Assembly: GCF_026262505.1 (NCBI RefSeq)
Contig: NC_067204.1
Coordinates: 9,271,797-9,335,796, forward strand
DNA length: 64,000 nucleotides
Source of the DNA: Trichomonas vaginalis G3
Lineage: Eukaryota; Parabasalia; Trichomonadida; Trichomonadidae
Direction of reading: 5' to 3'
Shown here: positions 30,669-40,200 of the stretch, one piece after another
Layout of the letters: each line of letters starts with the position of its first letter
Position numbering within the stretch: position 1 is the stretch's first letter
Notes under the pieces: generated by a model
Databases searched by the model: none
What the model saw: the letters and a program-made list of their open reading frames with translations, nothing else
Told to the model about the DNA's origin: nothing
Translations under genes and position numbers: made by a program

Positions 30669-31240
30669 TGATCTTATATATGTAAACTATATAATTGATT
30701 GAAAATATTAACTCTTTTAATCAAATTTTAAATTTTTTAAATTTGAACTGATATCTTTCTAAATTGAATTGTTTTGTAATACAAACATCAGTTGCTCAGT
30801 AATGACACATTATATATATATCTTTTCAATGTTAAACAAGATGTTTTGATAAATAATTTCAAGTAGATTCCTACAATAATTGAAAGAACAGCTAATCATG
30901 GCATTTATAGACTTTATATATACTAATCTAATTTAAAGAGACTCTTTATTTATTTTAAATCAAATTAATGATTCATTCATCTCAATATATTAAGTATTCT
31001 TCAAACAAACTGTGTATGAAGATCATCTATTTAATATAATGAACTTCTTTTGTATAAAAATTCGACACATGCTCTCTACAATTAAGATATATTCATTTCT
31101 TTTTTTACAGAATATTTTTTTTGCTGCATAACAAAGAGAAGTTTTTCCTCAATGGCTTAGGAGTTATCATTATCTAAACAACACCTTACAATATCTTAAA
31201 AAGGTATTAACATCTATAGAAAATAGCTTTATTAATATAA
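30669..31240. other. intergenic, convergent
   Basis: Very AT-rich. No gene, repeat or promoter that I can support. Confidence 0.5.
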
Positions 31241-31830
31241 TCAGTATTGAAATACCATTAAAAAGATAAAATTAAATTCAATAAATTCAGTTCGACTTTT
31301 GATGAAAGAATCAGTATCAGCATAGAATTCAATGGCTCCTAATGTATTACAATATGTTTTGTATGAATCTATTCCATAATTCCCAATAATCACTGCATTC
31401 ATTGGAAATCGATTTTCTCTTTTAATTACAAAGAAATGTTCAGTATCTTTAGCACAATCTCCAATTGAGTTGATTTCACAAATAATGGACGTTTCATGAT
31501 GAATTAGATAATTTCCATATGTGTTTCTTCCCCAAAATAAGTATTGTAATGGAAATCTAAAATCTTTAAAAGTTTTAATTCTTATTGATTTAATCCGATA
31601 AGAATTCTTCAAAAACGTAATAGTTAAATTTCTTTGCACCGGGGTTTTATGTATATTTGTATGATAAGCTTTTGGCTCATTCCAAATTAAAACAGAATTT
31701 ATATCATTACGAGAATCATATGAAATATCTGGAGATTCAAGACGTATTACATCAGGAATATGACTATATTGTTGTGAAAGCTGATAAATTATACCATAAC
31801 AACCATATTGATGAGTTATGAGTTATTTAA
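31241..31830 (-). pseudogene. discoidin (F5/8C)-like fragment without a start codon
   Basis: A leftward frame open for about 190 codons. It reads QYGCYGIIYQLSQQYSHIPD, then RLESPDISYDSRNDINSVLIWNE, NSYRIKSIRIKTFKDFRFPLQYLFWGRN, and ends HFFVIKRENRFPMNAVIIG...LGAIEFYADTDSF. The pattern 'peptide - S.RIKSI.IKTF - PLQ....G.N - FGAIEF' resembles discoidin-type domain proteins of trichomonads, which I infer from shape. There is a good Inr (TCACTTTTTAAATAACTC, minus strand, about 31,831-31,837) where a start would be. The nearest ATG after it is in another frame and closes quickly, so the 5' end seems damaged by a frameshift. Confidence 0.45.
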
Positions 31831-31981
31831 AAAGTGACAATTACATATGGGCCCAGAGAACGAAAGTTATCGTCTATTTACAAACTCTTTTTTTTTCATC
31901 AAGTAGCAACCAAGAATAGTATTTAAAAATTTTGATACTAAATTTTCCAAATAAATTTTTTTTATCTAACGTACAGATACG

Positions 31982-33139
31982 ATGACTGTGACATCTGAGC
32001 CCTTTCTCGATGATCTAAAGGTCGTCTTTCAACAGACGTTTATTCTCACAGATCCAACCATGAATACTTCCGAAGTACAGTACTTTCACTGTAGAATTCC
32101 AAAAACAAAACTCACCGATACAAAATTAAGTCAAGTAGAACCATCTGTGGCACCAATTCCAAGTGAGACAAGACAGAAATCACGTTTACTCGAATCAAAT
32201 ACTCTCCAAGTCTCAAAGGTAATTCAAGATAAATTAGAAACACAAAATCCAGTTCAAGCACCTAATTCTCCTGCAGTAAATGACGTTCAAGAAACAAAAC
32301 CATCACCACAAGCTGAAAAACAGAATCTATCTCCTCAGCCAAGACGTAGAATTGAAGCTCAAAGGTTTGATAGCCCTATTAATAAAGAACCACCAGAGCC
32401 AACACAACCAGCAGCAAGTTCTCCTGTTAAACAATCACCACAAAAACCTATTGACAATGGAATTGAATTTAAAGAAACAATTGAACCTAAATCTCTTCTT
32501 GATTACTGGACAATACCTCTTAAGAATCAAGAAATTACACAATTTATCTTTTACAGAAACGAAAACGAATTTGGACTTGTTGATCCAACAAATAAAGAAT
32601 TACAAATAAAGGCAATTAAACGACAGACAGGAGTGAATATTATGCTTGGTGGAGATAAAGTTGCCGAAATTAAACAACAGGATGAAGATACATTTTTCTG
32701 TTATACAACAGAATATAAACCATACCAAGAATTATGCGCAATGAAACTTAACAGATCATATGCCAAAGATGGTGGACCAATTCTTTTCGAATTATACATT
32801 CCAGCTCTCAAAAAACATGCAGAAGGTCAGAGATATGTTCAAATCGAAGGCGCAGAGACATCAGGATTAGTTGCTCGTGTTCTTCAGCATGCTAAAGAGG
32901 CTATTGTTATGAAAACAAGAGTGCCTCAAAACCAAGGAAGTACTTTTGATCTTTCTTTCGACACAATTTTCAAAAATCCTGATCAACATAATTTCATTGT
33001 TTATCATGATTCTTCTCCAAGAAGAATTGTTGCTTCCCTTGGTTCCACTACTTCAAATATGTATAAGACTACTGTTACTTATCCAATGTGTCCACTTCAA
33101 ATCTTATTCACTTGTGTCGCTTGTCATTTATTAGATTAA
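31982..33139 (+). CDS. tubby/LOR-like domain protein with proline-rich linker
   Basis: A 385-residue protein. The N-terminus holds a short element (VFQQTFILTDPTMN...FHCRIPKTK). Residues about 40-165 are low-complexity, rich in P, Q, S and E (KPSPQAEKQNLSPQPRR, EPPEPTQPAASSPVKQSPQKP). The C-terminal about 215 residues look like a tubby/LURP-one type beta-barrel: strands FIFYRNENEFGLVDPTNKEL and VQIEGAETSGLVARVLQ, then a closing hydrophobic helix TTVTYPMCPLQILFTCVACHLLD. That ending parallels the tubby ending YNYPLCALQAFAIALSSF. Tubby domains bind phosphoinositides at membranes, and that function is inferred here. The gene looks whole. Confidence 0.55.
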   Translation: MTVTSEPFLDDLKVVFQQTFILTDPTMNTSEVQYFHCRIPKTKLTDTKLSQVEPSVAPIPSETRQKSRLLESNTLQVSKVIQDKLETQNPVQAPNSPAVNDVQETKPSPQAEKQNLSPQPRRRIEAQRFDSPINKEPPEPTQPAASSPVKQSPQKPIDNGIEFKETIEPKSLLDYWTIPLKNQEITQFIFYRNENEFGLVDPTNKELQIKAIKRQTGVNIMLGGDKVAEIKQQDEDTFFCYTTEYKPYQELCAMKLNRSYAKDGGPILFELYIPALKKHAEGQRYVQIEGAETSGLVARVLQHAKEAIVMKTRVPQNQGSTFDLSFDTIFKNPDQHNFIVYHDSSPRRIVASLGSTTSNMYKTTVTYPMCPLQILFTCVACHLLD

Positions 33140-33523
33140 AATCGTTTTCGTTATTATGTTTTGATCAAACTAATCATCATTTTTATATATATTTTATATA
33201 TTCTGTAAATTTTTTCAATAATTTTCGTTTTTTCTCATGTTTTATAAAGCCAAATATAGATGTTTATTCATTGTAAGTACCAAAGGTATATATAATGCAA
33301 TTTATATACTTCTATAAAGAGTACATTCCATATATTTCAACAATTTTCAATCTCGTTTAATTTTCATTTAATCAGAAACGAAATATATATTTTAGTGCTA
33401 GTAAACACCCTAAATTCAACCAATAGAATAATTTTTTTAATGTTGTTGATATATGATTTTATATAACAATTTTAAACTTTGTAAACAGTAATATATTTAG
33501 ATACAGTCAATAATACAAACAAT
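33140..33523. other. intergenic, convergent
   Basis: AT-rich 3' flanks with no gene or repeat visible. Confidence 0.5.
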
Positions 33524-33928
33524 TTATAAACCCAATTGGTTTTGAAGTTCGTTAATTTGCTCATCAAGAATTTGTATTTTGCGATTGAGTTCTTGCGAAT
33601 AATCATCTGCACCTTGATTGAATTTAGCTAATTCATCAACGTAGTCTTCAAAAACATCAACTTTAGGTAACAATTCTTGAGCTGCAGATTTTACAAGTGT
33701 TTTAGAGATCACATCTGGTCTTCTATGATATAAATCTTCGTAATAAAGACAAAGTGAAACAAAATCTGATATTTCTTTGTAACCTAAGTTTGGTTTGTGA
33801 ATTTTATCGATTCCTTTTCGAAGAACTTCAAGTTTAAGAGGATCTTCACCATATAACATCACTTTCTTTTCAGAAATTTCTTGATCTAGATTTGCCATGG
33901 CCTCTTGAATTTCTTGTTCAATACTCAT
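33524..33928 (-). CDS. small coiled-coil protein of unknown function
   Basis: A 134-residue, mostly helical acidic protein. Residues about 1-25 and 100-134 (DDYSQELNRKIQILDEQINELQNQLGL) are heptad-patterned coiled coils. The middle holds a compact helical segment (HKPNLGYKEISDFVSLCLYYEDLYHRRPDVISKTLVK). It could be a small subunit of a cytoskeletal or kinetochore-like complex, but I do not recognise the family. The start ATG (33,926-33,928) lies about 18 bases after an Inr TCACTTTTTTATTA on the minus strand (33,936-33,948), which supports a real expressed gene. Confidence 0.65.
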   Translation of the reverse strand: MSIEQEIQEAMANLDQEISEKKVMLYGEDPLKLEVLRKGIDKIHKPNLGYKEISDFVSLCLYYEDLYHRRPDVISKTLVKSAAQELLPKVDVFEDYVDELAKFNQGADDYSQELNRKIQILDEQINELQNQLGL

Positions 33929-33935
33929 TTTTTTT

Positions 33936-33948
33936 AATAAAAAAGTGA
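33936..33948 (-). promoter_or_regulatory. Inr motif for the coiled-coil gene
   Basis: TCACTTTTTTATTA-type sequence on the minus strand just upstream of the ATG. It is close to the long initiator consensus TCAYTWYTCATTA. Confidence 0.65.
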
Positions 33949-34421
33949 CAGTTATTAAAATTGGGCTTCCAATTTCTTACTTATCTCGCTTATTGAAAGT
34001 ATAATATCCGTACTAATACATATAGTTGCCCAAATCCTAGCATAAGCTACTATCTTGATTATATATTCTTCATGATTTATGAGATATATTTTTATTGAGC
34101 ATAGTATTCTTTGAATAATAGTATTTCTATCTTTACTCGTTAACGCATTATTTAAGTCAGAATATGGATTTTTGCATAATACCAATCAATTTTTATCAAC
34201 GTAAATTATTATTTGAAGAGGCCATGAATACATAAATATTTGCTATGGATGCAGGTTTATAAAGAATATGCCATAAAACCATACTTACATAGTAGATATT
34301 AGATTTAGTTTTAAAAATTCTAAAAAGACACGCCTCAAACTATTAAATAATTATAAGGCGATGCAGTTGAGGCAAAAAAGATAAGTATTTGAAGTATAAA
34401 TAAAAGATATTAACTCTTTAT
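33949..34421. other. intergenic between coiled-coil gene and RPL9
   Basis: Contains a leftward open stretch (33,955-34,185) with no ATG start (YLINHEEYIIKIVAYARIWATICIS...). It may be a decayed fragment. No other feature is visible. Confidence 0.4.
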
Positions 34422-35015
34422 TTACTCCTCCTTGAGGTGCTCGATGTGCTGGACGTAGATACCATCGAGGAACTTACGAAGATCCTTATCTTTGATCTTT
34501 GTGAGCTGGTGGATCTGGCCGCAGACGAGGGAGACATCTTCGAGGTTGGCACCTTCGATGTTGATTTCATCCTTAGCAACAGATTCGTTGGACCAGATTC
34601 TGACGCCTTCTGGAGCTGTAACAATCTTGTGCTCCTTGTGACCCATGAAGCCGTTGAAGTCGAATGTACGGCCATCCTCAGAGCATGTGTGCTTGATTGG
34701 GAAGTGGGAGTAAACGAAGTGCATCTTATAACGCCAGCCGAGTGTAACACCGGTGATCATGTTCTTGACGATGCCGAAGAGTGTGCCGATACGGGCAAGG
34801 AGCTTGCGGTTGCCGAACCAGCAGCGGGCAACGATCTGGTGATCCTTCTCATCATATTCGAAGTCGAGCTTGAGGTGGGAGAGATCCTTGACGAGCTTTG
34901 TTGTCTTCTTGTCCTTTGGATCTTGGTGTTCGATTGTGACAACACCGGACTTGACTGTGCACTTGATGTTCTCTGGAATCTTGAAGTGTTCCTGGTGAAG
35001 AACTGGACGAGGCAT
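34422..35015 (-). CDS. RPL9: 60S ribosomal protein L9 (uL6)
   Basis: A 197-residue cytosolic large-subunit protein, close to the usual ~190. It shows the N-terminal IPENIKCTVKSGVVTIEHQDPKD, the WFGNRKLLARIGTLFGIVKNMITGVTLGWRYKM segment diagnostic for eukaryotic L9, the VYSHFPI and FMGHKEH strands, and the C-terminal GANLEDVSLVCGQIHQLTKIKDKDLRKFLDGIYV motif. I chose the ATG at 35,013-35,015 (MPRPVLHQEHF). The open frame continues upstream but has no further ATG. GC and preferred codons are clearly higher than in the neighbours, as expected for a highly expressed gene. The promoter has an M3-like AACGGTTT and an M5-like CCTTT in the 26 bases before the start. Confidence 0.96.
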   Translation of the reverse strand: MPRPVLHQEHFKIPENIKCTVKSGVVTIEHQDPKDKKTTKLVKDLSHLKLDFEYDEKDHQIVARCWFGNRKLLARIGTLFGIVKNMITGVTLGWRYKMHFVYSHFPIKHTCSEDGRTFDFNGFMGHKEHKIVTAPEGVRIWSNESVAKDEINIEGANLEDVSLVCGQIHQLTKIKDKDLRKFLDGIYVQHIEHLKEE

Positions 35016-35022
35016 AGGACCA

Positions 35023-35041
35023 AAAGGAGAATCAAACCGTT
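35023..35041 (-). promoter_or_regulatory. M3 and M5 core promoter elements of RPL9
   Basis: On the minus strand AACGGTTT (35,034-35,041) fits the Myb-like M3 core element described for T. vaginalis, and CCTTT (35,023-35,027) fits M5, the alternative initiator. CCTTT lies about 8-12 bases before the ATG, and no Inr TCA motif is needed. The consensus sequences are quoted from memory. Confidence 0.6.
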
Positions 35042-35330
35042 GTAAACTTCTCAATATCGGGCCCTGCGGTTTTTCATTAAAATTTAAACTGTGGGCAGCA
35101 ACTCTATACAATGTTTATACTAAAATAAATAATTTCCTCGTTAAGAAATGTATTTTTTGCTAGATTCTGATGCCTTCATTAATATTTGGATGATGTATAA
35201 TCAAAATGGAAATACTTATACATCATTTATATGGAGTAATTCTCAGAGAGCGAAGTATTTGCCTATTATTTGATTTTTGAATTCATTCAAAGTTTTCGAA
35301 CAATAAAACTCAAAAATAAACGATATACTG
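35042..35330. other. intergenic upstream of RPL9
   Basis: AT-rich, with the RPL9 upstream region and the left flank of the small foldback derivative. Nothing else is recognised. Confidence 0.45.
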
Positions 35331-35564
35331 TTGTAAACAGAAATTCATCAAAAGTGACACTTCAGAAAAGCTAAAATATTGAATTTTTGGAACTTTTGAT
35401 AGAGCACGTTTTTAAATATTAATTAAAGTAAATGTATATTTTGTAAAGATTCTTTTTAATAAAAAAATAAAATTTTGAAGAAGAACACAAAATCTTCTGA
35501 AAAATAATATCACATAAACTCATATTGAGAGCTGTCACTTTTGATGAATTTCTGTTTATTACAA
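35331..35564. mobile_element. 234-bp MITE-like derivative of the foldback element
   Basis: The ends are TTGTAAACAGAAATTCATC at the left and the complement of TTGTAATAAACAGAAATTC at the right. Its first ~200 bp are the inverted complement of the right side of the element at 26,497-27,749, from that element's end to the CACATAAACTCAT region. The last ~38 bp match that element's left terminus. It is therefore an internally deleted derivative that kept both termini. Confidence 0.85.
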
Positions 35565-35940
35565 TACAAGGCTCATTCTATCAATGAAAACAGAAATGGA
35601 ATATTATCACGAATGAGATCTCCTATTCGATTTTCTCTTTGGATCTATGCCACTATGATTGTAATTACGTCTAAAACATATCATCAACAACTATATCGAG
35701 CTAAGTAGACTAATAATAATCATTTAATTTACGTCATTTCCAATTCTCAAATCAAATCTCATAATAAATATCTAATTCCGCCCCATATGCTATATATTCA
35801 ATCGAAATTTGTACCAAATACTCTAATTTATTAAAACACAATTCAAATCATCATTATTTTACAATCCAATATTGAGAAGATTTTCATTCAGAAAAATATT
35901 TTCATCTTGATTGAATTTTTTTATTGTTAATTCGAAGTAA
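35565..35940. other. intergenic between two small elements
   Basis: AT-rich, with no gene visible. It ends with GAAGTAA (35,934-35,940), the target duplication of the next element. Confidence 0.5.
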
Positions 35941-36986
35941 TAAGGGTTTCGTTTTGCTAAAATTGTCACTTTTATAGCATATTTGTTTTTGGATGTTTTG
36001 CGAAACCAAAAAAAAAACTATGATATACAATGTGTGTGTAAAGAAAATACTTTATTTACTAGTTAAAAAATCATTTGGTATTGATCAAGTTATTTTTTCT
36101 GGATAAGATATTATATGGAATAGAAAATACAATTATATAATCTTGTACCTGGTTTAATTAAGCTAATTGTCATCAGAAACTTGTAATTTTTATGAATTTC
36201 AGATTTTCTTTTCATTACTGCTTTTCATAATAGGTCAAGTTCTTATTTACGTTATAAAGTATGATATTTACAAATATCAAGTTATCGTGTTTTTGAGAAA
36301 TTATGAGAAACAAACAAAATGAAAAAGATAGGAATAGCAATGAATAGTGATGTGGGTATAGAAAATGTAAGAGATATGAATGCAAAGCAATCAGTATTTA
36401 GGACATTGACCATAGATTTCGAAAAAAAATGCTGCATATTGAGCGAAAACTATGATTATATTATAAGGCTGTCATTTAAAGCATAATGAAACTATTCCAT
36501 TTTCATTTTAATCAAATAAAATAGTAAAGATTTTTGAATTAGCTAGAAACTGATGAGATGTTTTCACAAATCAGATTTTTAATCTCTATAATGCATAATT
36601 CACCCAATATCTCAATTTTGATATTGCGAGATATTTTTGCTATCGGTTTCGCAATTTTGACACAATAGCAAGAGGGTTCTATAAGCATTATTATCAACGT
36701 AGAATCTGAATATCATATCAGAAAATGTCGCAAATCTGACATTTACCCGACCAAATAGCAAAAATAATTGAATACTTTTCGCAAAAACTTTAAAAATCGA
36801 TAAAAATATGAAATATAGATATTAAAGAGACTTTTTATATAATATTCATAAAGATTTTCCAAAAATATGATACCGCAAAATTAAAAAAGTGACGTCTTGA
36901 GTGGAGTCAAAGGTCGAAATTGCTAGCTAAATGTTTTTTTAGCGAAATTGCGTATTGTACGTTTTTTTCGCAAAACGAAACCCTTA
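35941..36986. mobile_element. 1,046-bp non-autonomous DNA element with TIRs and 7-bp target duplication
   Basis: Begins TAAGGGTTTCGTTTTGC and ends with the exact complement. It is flanked on both sides by GAAGTAA (35,934-35,940 and 36,987-36,993). The interior has no transposase frame and is AT-rich, with GTCACTTTT-type Inr-like motifs pointing outward near both ends. The 7-bp duplication does not fit mariner (TA) or typical MULE (9 bp) and is one short of hAT (8 bp), so the superfamily is open. Confidence 0.85.
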
Positions 36987-37223
36987 GAAGTAACCATACA
37001 TTGCATTCATATAATAGAATAACAAAGTTTGAATTAATATATCTTTCAATTTTTGAGAGGAAATTGAATTTATGTGAATCAGTTTTTATAATGCGGTCAA
37101 CTTATGAGATATAATTTATATAATAAATTTATTCTAAAAATAAAAAAATATAAATCATTCAAAAATTACGTTTGGATATTTTTATAATAAATCTCTTAAT
37201 ACCATTGATGACACTAATTTCTT

Positions 37224-37228
37224 TCACT
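37224..37228 (+). promoter_or_regulatory. Inr motif for the cyclase-like gene
   Basis: TTTCACTTCT, a TCACT initiator about 38-42 bases upstream of the start ATG at 37,266. This is slightly longer than the usual 5' UTR but acceptable. Confidence 0.4.
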
Positions 37229-37265
37229 TCTAACTTTTCAATAGTTAAAAATTATTTCGTGGCGA

Positions 37266-40200
37266 ATGGATGACATAGAGGAAAATGAACAAGCATTTCA
37301 TAATGAAATACTCTCGAAACAATTCCAAGAAGTTCCTTTCGTCAAACCAACTCATTTAACATCTCTTGAAGAAGCAATTTTTCGATTAGCTTCATCCCTA
37401 GTGCGAGTTTCCACGAAACATATGGTAATCGGATGGATGTTTGCGTACTTCCGTTTATTTCAGCATATGTTTATTGTTTCATTTCTCGCGTTTGCCAATT
37501 GTAAATATCAAAATCAACTTACACTATATCAAAAGATACTTTCATTCGTCTTTCAGCAACCACAACAAGAACCATCATTACTAGTTTGCATTATATGCTT
37601 TGTTTTAGGAATTTTTATTATTTTCTTCTATTTGTTCGGACTCATTTATACGATGAAACACATTACTCTTCCAAATTTAACATTATTTTTCATCTATGTT
37701 GTCTCATGTGAGATTCTCAGCAGTTCAATTTATATTTTATGCTCACAAGCTGCAAATTTATTTGCTCAGTTAATTCTTGGAGAGTATTTATACTTCATGC
37801 CCGAATTTGCTGCCCTTTGCGTCATGTTAATCCTTTTATTATTCATAAATGCGGTTAATCATTCAACAGTTTACAACTCAATGTTCTTTTTATCAGGATA
37901 CTACGCAAAATTATCTTCCCCTAATACGCTTTTCAATAGTTTCTTGATTATGATTTTCTTAGTGACATTTGGTATAAAAATTACAGATCCAAAGCTTCAC
38001 TTCAGATCATTGGCTTGTTTATACTTAGGATTTGGCATATTCTTTATAGTTAAAGGTTTTTGCTCTTATTTCATTCATAATTCAATGAATTCTTATGTTT
38101 GCTCATACGGAGTCACATTAATTATAGCAGGAATCATGTCGATATTCCATGGAGCAGGCTATGTTAAGTATCCTGATGTTTTTGTTTACGCAATTTTCTT
38201 TTCATTTGTAATTTTCGATTTTGTATTCAGATTCGTCTTCAAGATCATATCTGATCGACAAGCATTAAAACTAGCTAAATGCGGAACTGATTTTGAGAGT
38301 CTAAAGATAAAATCTGTTTGGCATTTAACAATGGTATTCAGATCAGGCTTTTCCAATGGCGTAAAATCAGCTATCAATGGACAATTTTTAGAATGGGCAA
38401 AACAGTATTTCAATATAAAAGATCTTGAAATTTTGATGATCAGATATGCGACATTATTCAAGAACCCACCATTATATATGTCCCTTCTTGACTCAAATTT
38501 CAGAGAACTCCCACGAAGACCTACAGATAAGTTCATAATTTACGAATACGATCTTTTTTGTGATTTGAGGACAGTTAAGAAGCTCAAACCCGAATACCAA
38601 GAAGCTATTCAGAATGTATCGAACAAGATATGTTCATTCCCATCTATCAGGCAACTTTATGCCAAGAGTTTGTCCACATGTGTGAGGGATAACTTTATGT
38701 TGGTATCAGGAACGAATCAAATGCGAAATTTGATTACAAGCTTTACATTTGAAATGAGATATCGCTTTCCAAACAACATTTCTGTTCTCAAATTATGTAT
38801 TTTGTATGAGAATTACATTTCTAAGGACAAGGACCATGTTCAAATGCTCAGACATTACCTTACGAGACTAGAAGATGATCCTGAAGCTTATTGTGACACT
38901 TCTTTTTCACTTCCTCTGAATAATTTCCAAAATGTTCAAGTAGAAATCATGAAAATGGATGAAGCAGACATCAAATCAGAATCAGAAGATGACACAAATA
39001 CAGAAAACGAAGAAAAACTTGCAAAAATGTTTAATTCTGAAAATAAATTTGAACCATACAACAGAAGATACATTTTCATATGGATACTATTGATAACATT
39101 GAGTTTGTTCATCACCATACTCTTCGCAGTCAATTATATTTTAGCTCAGAGACATTTTGATCAAAATAATAATTTTACATATGTTCAAAGCACGTTTTTG
39201 AAGTTTGCATCATTCTTTTTCACGAAGACATTGACTGTTGTTCCTACTGCTGTTGGAGAAATCAATAGATCTGAAGCTAATTTTATTTTTGACTCGAGAG
39301 AAGAGTTTCAGAGTCTATTTTGGAATTTCACGTACTTAGTATTAACAGAGCCATTCTATTCTGATACTTGTTTCAATAATTACGTCAGCAAAACGAATTT
39401 TAATATTGAAACTCCTGTTTTTCGAAGTAATTACAAGATTAACATGCCATTCCACATTTTTACTGATAAAATGTACACAACAATCGAAGAGGCTTTCTCT
39501 GCAAACCAATCTGGACCTTTACCAGATGATTATATAACTTATTTCGTAGATTCATTTGCAATTTTAGCACAACAAATTGCAAATGGAAATGCTGTCATGA
39601 GTGATACTGCTAGTGAAGCTTATTTGACTTGCCACGCTGAATCTACTGATTCTAAAAGAGTTATAATGTATTATATCTCTTTCGGAGCTGCAGCTTTGTT
39701 ATTATTATACGTAATTGGTTGTTTATTTTATGCCAAATATACAACTCGCATTTTCATTGATCCTGCGCCTTATCATAAACTTGTTGTTGCTTATTTATCA
39801 AAGAATCACACGGAATTAGTCAAATACTTATTTGCATTGTTTTTATATTTCATTTCTTTCATAATTGTCCTTGTAATTTCTTATGTTTGGGATTATTATT
39901 TTTATAAATACACGAAACGTGATTTTAGTCAATTAGTTCAGAGCACAATTAGTGATACAAGAAGTGTATTCTATGCTTACAACGCCGTTAACGCTTTTGA
40001 GCTTTACAATTACTCAAATTATTCAATTTACGCTAATAAATCGATATTAACTGATTACGTATCAAGATCCCTCAGTTTCTTACTCGGGAATGATACGTCC
40101 CCTAGTAATAGGCCTCTTTTGATACAAGTTCCAATAAGTATTTTACCATTAACGATTGTTAACTATTCTTCAGACACAGAACTATTCCCAACGCATGCCA

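Noticed and set aside
33955-34185. Leftward open stretch of 76 codons
   Set aside because: No ATG start, no family recognised. Kept only as a remark in the intergenic entry.
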